From Lagierella massiliensis (GTDB lineage Bacteria; Bacillota; Clostridia; Tissierellales; Peptoniphilaceae), in NCBI RefSeq assembly GCF_001407835.1, contig NZ_CYUO01000005.1, positions 186,001 to 250,000 of the forward strand: a DNA stretch of 64,000 nt, read 5' to 3'. Below, piece after piece: positions 53,414-63,737 of this stretch (within the stretch, counting starts at the first letter, position 1; every line of letters begins with the position of its first letter). The notes below the pieces were generated by a model, which saw only the letters and a list, made by a program, of their open reading frames with translations, was not told the origin of the DNA and searched no databases. The position numbers and the translations under genes were made by a program.

Positions 53414-54343
53414 ATGGCAAAGTATATTTTAAAGAGAATTTTACAAGCTATTGCCGTTTTGTTTTTGGTGACTTGTATTACATTCTTCTTAATGAAGCTG
53501 GTACCCGGTTCACCATTTGCGAGTGAAAAAACTCAGTCGCCGGAAGTACTTGAAGCTTTAAACAGAAAATATGGATTGGATCAGCCTAAGCTTGTCCAAT
53601 TGAAAAAGTTTATTACAAATGCATTAAAAGGAGAGTTTGGTGTATCTTTAAAAATGCAAAAGGACAGACCGGTAATGGATATATTAAAAGAAATGTTTCC
53701 AACAAGCGCAAAGCTTGGTCTTCTTTCTCTTTTATGGGCAACTATAGTTGGGGTAACCTTGGGAAGCCTTGCAGCTTATCATAGAGGAAGAAAATTGGAT
53801 TCTATCTTAAGGGTACTAACAACTATTGGTATATCCGCTCCAGGTTTCGTAGTAGCAACTCTTTTACTTTTACTTTTTGGAGTTAAGTTAAAGGTGTTAC
53901 CAACTATGGGATTAAATGGTTTCAAATCTTATTTGATGCCTTGTTTCTCACTTGGATTTTATCCAATGTGCTATATCGCAAGACTTTCAAGATCTTCAAT
54001 GCTTGATGCAATGGGTCAAGATTATATAAGAACTGCAAGATCTAAAGGTGTTAGTGAAGGAAAGATACTTTTTAAACATGCGCTAAAGAATGGTTTTATT
54101 CCAGTTCTTACATACTTGGGACCGCTTACTGCAGGAATAATTACAGGTTCTATGGTAGTTGAGTCAGTTTTTTCAGTACAGGGACTTGGAAGGTATTTTA
54201 TAAACTCGGTACTTAACAGGGATTATCCAATTATAATGGCAACCACTTTATTCTTTGCAGCCCTTGTAATTTTTATGAACATGGTGGTTGATATCCTATA
54301 TAGATTTATAGATCCGAGAATTGATTTGTCGAAGGGAGATTGA
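53414..54343 (+). CDS. oppB: Oligopeptide ABC transporter permease OppB
   Basis: A 309-residue inner permease of the OppB/DppB type with six helices. YILKRILQAIAVLFLVTCITFFLM is the first helix, and the EAA loop region DYIRTARSKGVSEGKILFKHALKNGFIPVLT (about 205-235) contacts the ATPases. The ATG behind GGAGG is used rather than the upstream start at 53390, which lies in the -10 box. It is first of five co-directional genes separated by at most 21 bases. Confidence 0.93.
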   Translation: MAKYILKRILQAIAVLFLVTCITFFLMKLVPGSPFASEKTQSPEVLEALNRKYGLDQPKLVQLKKFITNALKGEFGVSLKMQKDRPVMDILKEMFPTSAKLGLLSLLWATIVGVTLGSLAAYHRGRKLDSILRVLTTIGISAPGFVVATLLLLLFGVKLKVLPTMGLNGFKSYLMPCFSLGFYPMCYIARLSRSSMLDAMGQDYIRTARSKGVSEGKILFKHALKNGFIPVLTYLGPLTAGIITGSMVVESVFSVQGLGRYFINSVLNRDYPIIMATTLFFAALVIFMNMVVDILYRFIDPRIDLSKGD

Positions 54344-54344
54344 T

Positions 54345-55370
54345 ATGGAAAATTTTCTAAATTTAAACTCTAAATTTAAGTTAGAGGAATATGAATTTAA
54401 AGAAGATGACTTTGAACTTGCATCTTCTGAAGCAAAAGAAAGCTTCATGACCAAGGCTCCCTCAACATCCTATTTTCAAGATGCATTAAGGCGACTTAAA
54501 GAAAACAAAATCGCCATGGTGTCCTTGGGATTTATAATAATTGTATTTATATTTGCTTTTATTGGACCCTACTTTGTAGAGGGAGATTACACTACTCAGT
54601 TTAGAGGAGATGAAAATTTATTCCCATGTGCAAAGTATCCTTTTGGTACTGATAAGTTAGGACGTAACATAATGGTTCGTACAATGTATGGTACAAGGGT
54701 TTCACTTATTGTAGGATTATTCGCCTCACTAATCGTGCTTATTATAGGAACAATTTATGGTTCCATATCTGGATACTTCGGAGGAAAAGTAGATGCAGTA
54801 ATGATGAGAATACTTGATTTAATTTACTCAATCCCCGATGTATTAGTAGTAATTTTACTTTCCATAGGTATTTCACAACCGATGAAGTCCTATGTAAATA
54901 GTTCCACATCCGCCTTTGCAAAAAAGGTTGGGACTCTTGGACCAGCGCTTATCTCAATATTTATAGCCTTTGGATTGCTTTATTGGGTAGGTATGGCAAG
55001 GATTATAAGAGGCCAAGTGCTTATGCTTAAGAAACAAGAATTTGTTACTGCGGTGGAAGCCCTTGGTGGTTCAAGAAAGAGAATTATAAAAAGGCATTTA
55101 TTCCCAAACTGTATTGGTCAAGTTATTGTAATGACTGCAATGCAAATACCATCTGCCATATTTTTGGAATCATTCCTTTCCTTCTTGGGAATTGGTGTTT
55201 CAGCACCAATGACATCCCTTGGAGCCATGGCAGCGGATGCCCTTGGAGGAATTTACTCCTATGCATATAGGTTAATAATACCTTCACTGATACTTAGTTT
55301 GATGATACTGGCATTAAATTTATTTGCTGATGGATTAAGAGATGCCTTAGATCCGAGACTTAAAAAGTAG
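54345..55370 (+). CDS. oppC: Oligopeptide ABC transporter permease OppC
   Basis: A 341-residue second permease. A polar N-terminal tail (about 1-60) precedes six helices, with FGTDKLGRNIMVRTMYGTRVSL typical of OppC/DppC and the EAA-type loop EFVTAVEALGGSRKRIIKRHLFPN (about 226-249). It starts 1 base after the oppB stop codon. It forms the membrane channel with OppB for peptide uptake. Confidence 0.93.
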   Translation: MENFLNLNSKFKLEEYEFKEDDFELASSEAKESFMTKAPSTSYFQDALRRLKENKIAMVSLGFIIIVFIFAFIGPYFVEGDYTTQFRGDENLFPCAKYPFGTDKLGRNIMVRTMYGTRVSLIVGLFASLIVLIIGTIYGSISGYFGGKVDAVMMRILDLIYSIPDVLVVILLSIGISQPMKSYVNSSTSAFAKKVGTLGPALISIFIAFGLLYWVGMARIIRGQVLMLKKQEFVTAVEALGGSRKRIIKRHLFPNCIGQVIVMTAMQIPSAIFLESFLSFLGIGVSAPMTSLGAMAADALGGIYSYAYRLIIPSLILSLMILALNLFADGLRDALDPRLKK

Positions 55371-55377
55371 GTGTGAT

Positions 55378-56385
55378 ATGGAAAATAAAGTAATTGGAAA
55401 AGAAATTTTAAAACTTGAAGATCTTGCTATTTCCTTCTACACACCTGTTGGTGAAGTTAAGGCTGTGGATGGAATAAGCTATACACTTCATGAAAACGAA
55501 ATAATGGGAATTGTTGGGGAATCAGGCTCTGGAAAGTCCGTTGAATCCTATGGAATAATGGGATTATTACAATCCCCAGGTAAGGTAAAGTCAGGCAAGA
55601 TAATGTATAAAGGACAAAATGTATTGGATTTTGATAAGAAGGAAATGAGAAATTTCAGAGGAGCTAAGTGCTCTATGATATTTCAAAATCCAATGACCTG
55701 TTTAAATCCTGTATATACGATAGGAAACCAGCTTATGGAGGCGGTGTTAGTTCACAAAAAGATAAGTAAGGAGGAAGCCTACAAGAAGGCGGTTAAAATG
55801 CTTGAACTTGTAGGTATCGCAAACCCTGAGAGGAGAATGAAACAATATCCTCATGAACTTTCTGGTGGTATGAGACAGAGAGTTATGATTGGAATGGGTC
55901 TTATATGTGAGCCAGATATTCTAATTGCAGACGAACCTACAACTGCACTTGATGTAACAATTCAAGCTCAAATACTTGAACTTATAAAAGAGATTCAAGA
56001 AAAAAACAATATGTCAGTAATCTTTATAACTCATAACTTGGCAGTTGTGGCTCAAATTTGTGACAGTGTATCTGTAATGTATGCAGGAAAAATTGTAGAA
56101 CAGGGAAGTGTAGATGATATATTTTACAATCCAAAGCATCCTTACACAAAGGGACTTTTAAAATCTATGCCAAGGATTGATGATAATAAGGGAGAAAAAC
56201 TTGAAAGTATTGAAGGAACTCCTGTTGATATGTTGAATCCACCAAGTGGATGTGGATTTTCAACAAGGTGTGAGCACTGTATGAACATATGTCTTAGAAA
56301 AGAACCACCGATGCTTGAAATGGGCGAAGGACATAGATCAAAGTGTTTCCTACATTTAAAGGAGGTAGCAAATGGAAGACAATAA
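55378..56385 (+). CDS. oppD: Oligopeptide ABC transporter ATPase OppD
   Basis: A 335-residue ATPase with Walker A GESGSGKS (about 46-53), Q-loop IFQNPMTCLNP, signature LSGGMRQRV, Walker B LIADEPTTALD and switch ITHNLAV. The C-terminal peptide-transporter extension has NPPSGCGFSTRCEHCMNIC with clustered cysteines that may hold an Fe-S cluster, as proposed for related OppD/DppD proteins. It overlaps oppF by 14 bases. Confidence 0.94.
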   Translation: MENKVIGKEILKLEDLAISFYTPVGEVKAVDGISYTLHENEIMGIVGESGSGKSVESYGIMGLLQSPGKVKSGKIMYKGQNVLDFDKKEMRNFRGAKCSMIFQNPMTCLNPVYTIGNQLMEAVLVHKKISKEEAYKKAVKMLELVGIANPERRMKQYPHELSGGMRQRVMIGMGLICEPDILIADEPTTALDVTIQAQILELIKEIQEKNNMSVIFITHNLAVVAQICDSVSVMYAGKIVEQGSVDDIFYNPKHPYTKGLLKSMPRIDDNKGEKLESIEGTPVDMLNPPSGCGFSTRCEHCMNICLRKEPPMLEMGEGHRSKCFLHLKEVANGRQ

Positions 56386-57346
56386 ATTACTTGTTTGCGA
56401 TAATATTGTAAAACATTTCACCGTTAAGGAAACATTTAATAAAAATGCAACAGTTCATGCGGTGGAAGATGTCTCATTTTATATAAATAAAGGAGAGACA
56501 CTTGGAATTGTTGGAGAGTCGGGATGTGGAAAAACCACTTTAGGAAGAACTGTGCTAAGACTTCACGAACCGACTGCTGGAAGGATAACTTATGATGGGG
56601 AAGTCATTTTTGACAGTGAAAAAAACATCAAGGTAGATATGTATCCTTATAGAAGGAAGATGCAAATTATCTTCCAAGACCCTTCAGCATCTCTTGATCC
56701 AAGGATGACAGTATCTGAAATTGTTGGGGAAGCTCTCGAAATACATGGGCTTTATAAGGAGAACAGAAGAGAGAGAATTTGTGAACTACTTAAGCGTGTT
56801 GGACTTAATCAGGAACATTCTAATAGATATCCCCATGAGTTTTCTGGAGGACAACAACAGCGTATTGGAATTGCAAGAGCTTTGGCAGTAGAACCTGATT
56901 TTATAGTCTGTGACGAACCAATTTCTGCACTTGATGTTTCAATTCAAGCGCAAATTGTAAATATGTTACAGGACATGCAGGAAGAACTTGGACTCACTTA
57001 TATGTTTATTGCCCATGACCTTTCTGTAGTAAAACATATCAGCGATAGAATTGGTGTAATGTATTTAGGAAAGATGGTTGAGCTTGTGGACTCAAAGAGA
57101 CTTTATGAAAATCCTCTTCATCCATATACAAAGTCACTACTATCTGCAATACCGCTACCAGATCCTAAAATTACGAGAAGTTTACAAAGAATAAAACTTA
57201 AAGGTGAAATTCCTTCCCCTATAAATCCACCAAAGGGCTGTAGATTCCATGAAAGATGTCCATATGCAAAGGATATATGTAAAGAAGTGGAACCGGAATT
57301 TAGAGAAGTTGAGGAAGGACACTTTGTAAGTTGTCATATCATATAA
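56372..57346 (+). CDS. oppF: Oligopeptide ABC transporter ATPase OppF
   Basis: A 324-residue partner ATPase with Walker A GESGCGKTT (about 48-56), Q-loop IFQDPSASLDP, signature FSGGQQQRI, Walker B VCDEPISALDV and switch IAHDLSVV. The C-terminal extension has NPPKGCRFHERCPYAKDIC. With OppD it forms the ATPase pair. The ATG is placed inside the end of oppD and preceded by AAAGGAGG, so translation is coupled. Confidence 0.94.
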   Translation: MEDNKLLVCDNIVKHFTVKETFNKNATVHAVEDVSFYINKGETLGIVGESGCGKTTLGRTVLRLHEPTAGRITYDGEVIFDSEKNIKVDMYPYRRKMQIIFQDPSASLDPRMTVSEIVGEALEIHGLYKENRRERICELLKRVGLNQEHSNRYPHEFSGGQQQRIGIARALAVEPDFIVCDEPISALDVSIQAQIVNMLQDMQEELGLTYMFIAHDLSVVKHISDRIGVMYLGKMVELVDSKRLYENPLHPYTKSLLSAIPLPDPKITRSLQRIKLKGEIPSPINPPKGCRFHERCPYAKDICKEVEPEFREVEEGHFVSCHII

Positions 57347-57367
57347 TAAACAAAATAGGAGGAAAAA

Positions 57368-59047
57368 ATGAAAAGAAAATTTAGATTTAAATTAATTGTA
57401 CTTATGCTTAGTTTTGTAATGTTACTAAGTGCATGTGGAAACAATGGGCAGAACCAAGGAACTGGTGGACAAGCTGGAAGTGAAAACACAGCCTCAAATG
57501 AAGAAGCAGGAAGAGAAGATGGTGTATTTGACATAAACATTGCATCAGAACCTGAATCAATAGACCCTGCTCTAAACACTTCAGTAGATGGAGCAATAAT
57601 GATATCCCAACTTTTTGAATCACTTATAAGATGGGATGACGACGGAAATGGAAATGCAGTATTAAAACCAGGTATTGCAGAATCATGGGATGTATCTGAT
57701 GATGGACTTACTTGGACATTCCATTTAAGAGACGCTAAGTGGTCTGATGGAAAACCAGTAGTTGCAAATGACTTTGTATATGCATGGAACAGACTTGTAA
57801 ATCCTGATACTGCTGCAGACTATGAATATATGTTAGACATGGTTAAGGGATATGATAGCGAAGACAAAAAACTTGACATCTCTGCACCTGATGACAAGAC
57901 TTTCGTAGTTAATCTAAGTGTAAAATGTCCATACTTTGAAGAAATATGTGCTTTCCCTGCAGTAATGCCTGTAAGACAAGATGCAGTTGAAGGTTCAAAA
58001 ACTTGGACAAACTCACCTGATACAATGATTGTAAATGGACCATTTGTACTTGAATCATGGCAACATAACCAAGTTATAGAAATGAAAAAAAATCCTGAAT
58101 ACTATGATGGTGAATCTGTAAAAGCTGAAAAATTAGCTTTCCATTTACAAGATGATCAAAACGCAATCTATGCATCATATAGATCAGGAGACTTAGACTT
58201 TATTAATTCTGTACCTCAAGAAGAAGTTCAAAAACTTTTAGATACTAAGGAACTTAAAGTACTTCCACAAGTAGGAACTTACTTTGTATGTTTCAACACT
58301 GAAAAAGAACCTTTTAACGATGCTAAAGTTAGAAAAGCATTCTCACTTGTAATAGATAGAGACTTTATTGTTAAACAAGTTACAGGTCAAGGTCAAGAAC
58401 CTGCATCAGGCTATGTACCTTCAGGTGTATACGATGTTGATGGAGCAGAAGGCGATGACTTTAGAAAAACTGGAGGAGATTACTACTCAGTAAAAGTTGA
58501 CGACTACGATAAAAATGTAGAAGAAGCTAAAAAGCTTATGGAAGAAGCAGGATATAAAGACGGTGAAGGATTCCCTCAAATAGAATACCTATACAATACA
58601 AATGATGGTCATAAAGCCATAGCAGAAGCACTACAAAATATGTGGCAAGAAAAACTTGGTGTACAAGTAACTCTACAAAACCAAGACTGGAACGTATTCT
58701 TAACAGAAAGAAAACAAGGTAACTTTAATATCGCAAGACATGGATGGATTGCAGACTACAACGATCCAATGTCCTTCATAGATATGTGGATAACTGGCGG
58801 AGGTAACAACGACGCACAATATAAGAATGATAAATTTGATGCACTTGTTAAAGAAGCAAAGGCTACTTCAGATCAAGCTGTAAGAATGGAAAACATGCAC
58901 AAAGCTGAAGATATTTTAATAGGTGAAGATTCAGTTGTTGCACCACTTTACTTCTACAACAACTCCTATATGATGAAGCCAAATGTTAGTGGATTATACT
59001 ATACTCCACTTGGATACTTCTTCTTCAAGGGAGTAAGTGGATTCTAA
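57368..59047 (+). CDS. oppA: Oligopeptide-binding lipoprotein OppA
   Basis: A 559-residue substrate-binding protein (SBP family 5) anchored outside the membrane. The signal peptide ends in the lipobox LLSAC, with lipidated Cys23. After a Gly/Asn/Glu-rich linker, SEPESIDPALNTSVDG and SWDVSDDGLTWTFHLRDAKWSDGKPV begin the binding domain, and VRKAFSLVIDRDFIV is another family mark. It captures peptides for OppBCDF. It is last in the operon, an order (B-C-D-F-A) in which the binding protein follows the transporter. A terminator follows. Confidence 0.94.
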   Translation: MKRKFRFKLIVLMLSFVMLLSACGNNGQNQGTGGQAGSENTASNEEAGREDGVFDINIASEPESIDPALNTSVDGAIMISQLFESLIRWDDDGNGNAVLKPGIAESWDVSDDGLTWTFHLRDAKWSDGKPVVANDFVYAWNRLVNPDTAADYEYMLDMVKGYDSEDKKLDISAPDDKTFVVNLSVKCPYFEEICAFPAVMPVRQDAVEGSKTWTNSPDTMIVNGPFVLESWQHNQVIEMKKNPEYYDGESVKAEKLAFHLQDDQNAIYASYRSGDLDFINSVPQEEVQKLLDTKELKVLPQVGTYFVCFNTEKEPFNDAKVRKAFSLVIDRDFIVKQVTGQGQEPASGYVPSGVYDVDGAEGDDFRKTGGDYYSVKVDDYDKNVEEAKKLMEEAGYKDGEGFPQIEYLYNTNDGHKAIAEALQNMWQEKLGVQVTLQNQDWNVFLTERKQGNFNIARHGWIADYNDPMSFIDMWITGGGNNDAQYKNDKFDALVKEAKATSDQAVRMENMHKAEDILIGEDSVVAPLYFYNNSYMMKPNVSGLYYTPLGYFFFKGVSGF

Positions 59048-59076
59048 AACAAGTCAAATGACTCCTTTTTTGAAAG

Positions 59077-59103
59077 GGGCGGCTGTATAGCCGCTCTTTT
59101 TCT
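59077..59103 (+). terminator. Terminator of the opp operon
   Basis: GGGCGGCT (59077-59084), GTAT loop, AGCCGCTC (59089-59096), then T residues. Confidence 0.88.
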
Positions 59104-59125
59104 GTGCAAAACTTTTTTTAATTTA

Positions 59126-59154
59126 TTAGAAGATTTTAAGCTATATGTTATAAT
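59126..59154 (+). promoter_or_regulatory. Promoter of pepP
   Basis: A weak TTAGAA, a 17-base spacer and TATAAT with an upstream TGT (extended -10). Confidence 0.5.
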
Positions 59155-59187
59155 TAGAGTAGATAACTATGGGAAAGGACGTGCTTT

Positions 59188-60960
59188 ATGGTAGTTGATA
59201 ATATAGAAAGATTAAGAAAAAAAATGAAAGAAAAAGGACTTGACATGTACATTGTTCCTACATCAGATCCTCATTGTTCTGAGTATGTTCCTGACATCTA
59301 TAAGACAAGGGAATTTATATCAGGGTTTACAGGCTCTGCAGGTACAGTTATAGTTACACTTGATAAAGCTGGGCTTTGGACTGACGGAAGATATTTTATA
59401 CAGGCTGCAAAACAACTTGAAGGTTGTGGCATTAAATTATATAAGATGGGGGAAGCGGGAGTTCCTACAATGAAAGAATTTGTAGAAGAAAATTTAGACA
59501 GTGAGTCCAAAATTGGATTCAATGGAGAAACTTTTCCTCTATGGCTTTTGGATTATATTATTAAAGATATTCCAAAGGAAAATATTTCATATGATTGCAC
59601 TCTTGTTGAAGACATTTGGGAAGATAGACCTGAAAAATCTTCAGAAAAAGCTTTCTTATTACAAGAGGAGTACGTGGGAGTTTCTGCAAATGATAAGATA
59701 AAAGAAATTAGAGAGAAACTTCAAAAGAAAGGTGCAACATCAACTCTTATAACAACTCTTGATGATATAGCCTATGTATTAAATATCAGAGGAAGAGATG
59801 TTCTATACACCCCAGTAATACTTTCCTATTTATATATAAGTAGAGAAAAGACGGTTTTATTCATAGATAAAGAAAAGATTACTGATGATGTAAGAAATTA
59901 TTTAGATAAAACTGGAGTTACGATAAAAAAATATGAAGAGGTTTTTGACTTTGTAAGGGGACTACCTAAGGAAGAAGTTCTTTACTTTAACAATAGAAAT
60001 ATAAATGTTAAACTTTACAGTTCGATTCCAGAATCTATAAAGACTATTGTAGGTAGGGATATTTCAACAGATATGAAGGCAGTAAAAAATGAAGTTGAAA
60101 TTAAGAACCAAAGAAATGCCTACATTAAAGATGGTGCTGCACTGGTTAATTTCTTTAGCTGGCTTGAAGAATCTCTTGAAAAAGGAGAAAAAATTACAGA
60201 ACTTGACTGTTCGGATAAACTTCTTTCCTTTAGAAAAGAACAAGATCTTTTTATTGAACCAAGCTTTGGAACGATATCAGCCTATGGAGAAAATGCTGCA
60301 CTACCTCACTACTCTCCATCAGAGGATAATCCTGTATATTTAGAAAAGAAGGGACTTTATCTACTTGATAGTGGTGGACAATATAAAGACGGTACTACAG
60401 ATATTACAAGAACCGTTGCCCTTGGGGAGCTTACTAAAGACGAGATATTCCACTACACAATGACACTTAAGTCACACATATCCCTTATAACTGCAATCTT
60501 CAAAGAAGGAACAAAGTCATCTGCACTTGATATATTTGCAAGGGGCCCACTATGGAAAGAGGGAATCGACTTTAACCATGGAACAGGCCATGGAGTTGGT
60601 TTCGTGTTAGGAGTTCATGAAGGACCTCAAAACATTTCAAGGGCAAATAATGATGTAAACATGGTTCCAGGAATGGTTACATCAGACGAACCAGGAGTTT
60701 ATGTGGAAGGAAGCCATGGAATAAGAATTGAAAACATCATGGTATGTGTGGAAAAAAATGAAACAGCATTTGGAAAGTTCTTCGGATTTGAATCACTTTC
60801 AATTGTTCCAATAGATCTAAGACCAGTTGATAAATCACTTTTAACAGAAGATGAAATCAAATGGATAAACGAATACCATAGAGTTTGCTTTGAAAAATTA
60901 AGTCCAAAACTAAAAGGACAAGCTTTGGAATATTTAAAAAAGGCAACTGAGGAAATTTAA
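59188..60960 (+). CDS. Xaa-Pro aminopeptidase, M24 family
   Basis: A 590-residue peptidase that removes an N-terminal residue before proline. Two creatinase-like N-terminal domains (about 5-300) precede the M24 catalytic domain (about 310-540). The metal ligands are in LLDSGGQYKDGTTDITRT (two Asp), GTGHGVGFVLGVHEGP (His), SDEPGVY (Glu) and RIENIM (Glu). The three-domain length matches the eukaryotic-like long form. It lies directly after the peptide importer, and its stop codon overlaps the uvrC start (TAATG). Confidence 0.93.
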   Translation: MVVDNIERLRKKMKEKGLDMYIVPTSDPHCSEYVPDIYKTREFISGFTGSAGTVIVTLDKAGLWTDGRYFIQAAKQLEGCGIKLYKMGEAGVPTMKEFVEENLDSESKIGFNGETFPLWLLDYIIKDIPKENISYDCTLVEDIWEDRPEKSSEKAFLLQEEYVGVSANDKIKEIREKLQKKGATSTLITTLDDIAYVLNIRGRDVLYTPVILSYLYISREKTVLFIDKEKITDDVRNYLDKTGVTIKKYEEVFDFVRGLPKEEVLYFNNRNINVKLYSSIPESIKTIVGRDISTDMKAVKNEVEIKNQRNAYIKDGAALVNFFSWLEESLEKGEKITELDCSDKLLSFRKEQDLFIEPSFGTISAYGENAALPHYSPSEDNPVYLEKKGLYLLDSGGQYKDGTTDITRTVALGELTKDEIFHYTMTLKSHISLITAIFKEGTKSSALDIFARGPLWKEGIDFNHGTGHGVGFVLGVHEGPQNISRANNDVNMVPGMVTSDEPGVYVEGSHGIRIENIMVCVEKNETAFGKFFGFESLSIVPIDLRPVDKSLLTEDEIKWINEYHRVCFEKLSPKLKGQALEYLKKATEEI

Positions 60961-62819
60961 TGTTTGACATAGAGAAGAATTTAAAAACCTTACCCACTTC
61001 ACCGGGTGTTTACCTCATGATTGACGAGAATGATACAATTATATATGTGGGTAAGGCTAAAAATCTTCGAAATAGAGTCAGACAATATTTTACACCTTCT
61101 GGACAGACTGCTGAGAAAGTTCGGGAGATGGTTAAACATATAGATAGATTTGAATATATTATTGTCGACAATGAAGTTGAGTCTTTGATACTTGAGTCCA
61201 ACTTTATTAAGGATAAAAAGCCAAAGTACAATATCCTTTTAAAATCTGGAGAAAAATATCCCTTTATTAAAATAACCAAGGAAAAATATCCACGCATTTT
61301 AAAGGACAGGGTTATAAGACCCGACGGAGCAGATTATTATGGTCCATTTCCAAATGCCTATGGAGTGACTGAAATCATTGAATTATTTCAGGATATGTAT
61401 AAAATAAGAAGGTGTAACTTAAATTTTGACAAGGAACAATATTTAAAAAGACCTTGCTTATACTACTTTATACACAAGTGTTCAGGACCTTGCATAAAGG
61501 CAGTTACAGAAGAAGAATATCTTAAAGACATATCCAATGTTGAAGATTTTTTAAAGGGAAGACAGAAAAAACTCATTACATCTTTGAAGCACAAGATGGA
61601 AAAAGCTTCACAAAATTTAAACTTTGAACTTGCAGCAAGGTATAGAGATAACATCAGCTCTCTTGAAACGATTATAGAAAAACAAATTGTAAGAACTTCC
61701 AAAGATAGGGAGATGGATATCATCGCCATGGCAAGGGATAAAGATGTCATTTCAATGCAGGTATTTATCATGAGAAGTGGTAAAATAATAGACAGGGAAC
61801 ACTTCATTTTAGGAGATTCAATAAAGGGCGAGGACGAAGAAGTCTTTTCATCCTTTATACAACAGTTCTACTTTGATATGGCATTTGTACCAAGGGAAAT
61901 TGTGTTACAGAAAGAACCAAGTGATTCAGACACCTTAGTGGAGTATTTAACCAGAATAAAAGGGAAAAAAGTAAAATTTACAGTACCTAAGAGGGGCGAA
62001 AAATTAAAACTGGTTGAACTGGTTGAAAAAAACGCCAAAGAATCCTTAGAAAAACACCTTGCATACCTTAGACGTAGAGAGAGAGAAAGACCAAGAGGTC
62101 TGGAAGAACTTGAAAAGCTACTTGGTATATCTCCGCTTTCAAGAATTGAATGTTATGACATTTCAAATATATCGGGAGTGCAGTCCGTTGGCTCTATGGT
62201 GGTTTATGAAAATGGACAAAAAAGCCCTGGAGAGTATAGAAAGTTTAAAATAAAATCTGTAGAAGGACCAAATGACTATGCAAGTCATCAAGAGGTTTTA
62301 ACAAGAAGACTTGAAAGACTCAAACATGAAAACTCTTTAGGAAATAGAGAAGTTTCCTTTGGAAGAAGACCCTCTCTCATAATAATTGACGGTGGTAAGG
62401 GACATGTGAATGCAGCAAAGTTTGCAATGTCACTTGTAAACATGGAAGAAATTCCAATATGTGGATTATATAAAGATGAATTTCACAACACCAAGGGAAT
62501 TATATACAATGGAGAAGAGATACCTCTAAAGGTATCAAGTGATATCTATCGTTTTTTATTCGACATTCAGGAAGAAACTCATAGATTTGCCATCAATTAT
62601 CATAGGAAACTAAGAGATAAGAACATGGTAAAGTCTGAACTGGATGAAGTTAATGGTATAGGAGAAGTTAGAAAGAAAGCACTTTTAAAACATTTCAAAT
62701 CCATAGAAAAAATAAAAAAAGCTTCTATTACAGAACTTTTGGAAGTGGATAAGATAGATAGAAAAAGTGCAGAAAATTTGTATAATTATTTTAATGGAGC
62801 AAAAGATGAAGGGAATTAA
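60960..62819 (+). CDS. uvrC: Excinuclease ABC subunit C
   Basis: The 619-residue dual-incision nuclease of nucleotide excision repair. The GIY-YIG domain (SPGVYLMIDENDTIIYVGKA, about 13-32) makes the 3' cut. A UVR motif (about 200-235), the RNase H-like 5' nuclease domain with ECYDISNISGVQSVGSMVV (about 395) and IIDGGKGHVNAA, and C-terminal helix-hairpin-helix units (VNGIGEVRKKALL) are present. It overlaps the preceding stop codon by one base and hprK by 14 bases. Confidence 0.97.
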   Translation: MFDIEKNLKTLPTSPGVYLMIDENDTIIYVGKAKNLRNRVRQYFTPSGQTAEKVREMVKHIDRFEYIIVDNEVESLILESNFIKDKKPKYNILLKSGEKYPFIKITKEKYPRILKDRVIRPDGADYYGPFPNAYGVTEIIELFQDMYKIRRCNLNFDKEQYLKRPCLYYFIHKCSGPCIKAVTEEEYLKDISNVEDFLKGRQKKLITSLKHKMEKASQNLNFELAARYRDNISSLETIIEKQIVRTSKDREMDIIAMARDKDVISMQVFIMRSGKIIDREHFILGDSIKGEDEEVFSSFIQQFYFDMAFVPREIVLQKEPSDSDTLVEYLTRIKGKKVKFTVPKRGEKLKLVELVEKNAKESLEKHLAYLRRRERERPRGLEELEKLLGISPLSRIECYDISNISGVQSVGSMVVYENGQKSPGEYRKFKIKSVEGPNDYASHQEVLTRRLERLKHENSLGNREVSFGRRPSLIIIDGGKGHVNAAKFAMSLVNMEEIPICGLYKDEFHNTKGIIYNGEEIPLKVSSDIYRFLFDIQEETHRFAINYHRKLRDKNMVKSELDEVNGIGEVRKKALLKHFKSIEKIKKASITELLEVDKIDRKSAENLYNYFNGAKDEGN

Positions 62820-63726
62820 ATTAAAAAAACTAATCGAAGAGTTGGAGCTTGAAGTTGTCATGGCAAGTTCTGACTTTGAAGAACTGACCATTACCAATTC
62901 ACAGGTAAATAGGCCTGGGATTCAGCTTTCTGGATTCTTTGAAAACTTTCCAAATAAAAGACTTCAAATAATGGGTAAAACAGAGACTGTATTTTTAAAT
63001 TCAATGGATAAAGATATAAGAAGACAGAGAATGGAAGGCATTATGTCAAGGGAGATTCCATGTCTTATATTTACCCAAGGTCAAGATATTGACGACTATA
63101 TAGTAGAGCTTGCAAAAAAGCATGACAAGACATTAATTCGCTCTACCAGACCGACTACAAGGCTTATTTCAAGAATTGATGATAAACTTGCATATTTTCT
63201 TAGTGAACAGACTAATATGCACGCCGGTCTAATGGAAGTTTTTGGTATAGGAGTTTTAATAACTGGAAAATCTTCCGTAGGTAAGTCGGAAACTGCACTT
63301 GACCTTATTATTCGTGGTCACAGACTTGTAGCTGATGATGTGGTTGAAGTAAGGAGAATGGACAAGGTACTTATTGGCCAAGCTCCTAAAAACATACGTC
63401 ACTTCCTTGAAATTCGTGGAATAGGAATTTTAGACATACAAAGGCTATATGGTATAGGCTCAGTAAAACCAGATGTAGAAATAGAGCTTGTAGCATGTTT
63501 GGAACCTTGGGACGATGACAAGGAATATGACAGGCTTGGACTTGATATTGAGTATATGGATATACTTGGTGTCAATGTTCAAAAGGTAACAATACCAGTT
63601 AAACCTGGTAGAGACATAGCCATGATTGTAGAAGTTGCTGTTAGAAATTACAGACAGAGAAATTATGGATACAACGCGGCTATTGAACTTAGTAAGAGAC
63701 TGTTTTCAACAAATGAAGAAGAATAA
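62806..63726 (+). CDS. hprK: HPr kinase/phosphorylase
   Basis: A 306-residue regulator of carbon catabolite control that phosphorylates and dephosphorylates Ser46 of HPr. The P-loop is GKSSVGKSE, a family variant of GxSGxGKSE, at about residues 149-157. HRLVADDVVEV and the signature LEIRGIGILDI (about 199-209) follow, and an N-terminal domain (1-130) precedes it. The ATG is 7 bases behind GGAG (62795-62798), inside the end of uvrC. HPr and other phosphotransferase genes are not in the window. Confidence 0.95.
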   Translation: MKGIKLKKLIEELELEVVMASSDFEELTITNSQVNRPGIQLSGFFENFPNKRLQIMGKTETVFLNSMDKDIRRQRMEGIMSREIPCLIFTQGQDIDDYIVELAKKHDKTLIRSTRPTTRLISRIDDKLAYFLSEQTNMHAGLMEVFGIGVLITGKSSVGKSETALDLIIRGHRLVADDVVEVRRMDKVLIGQAPKNIRHFLEIRGIGILDIQRLYGIGSVKPDVEIELVACLEPWDDDKEYDRLGLDIEYMDILGVNVQKVTIPVKPGRDIAMIVEVAVRNYRQRNYGYNAAIELSKRLFSTNEEE

Positions 63727-63737
63727 CAGTTATGTAA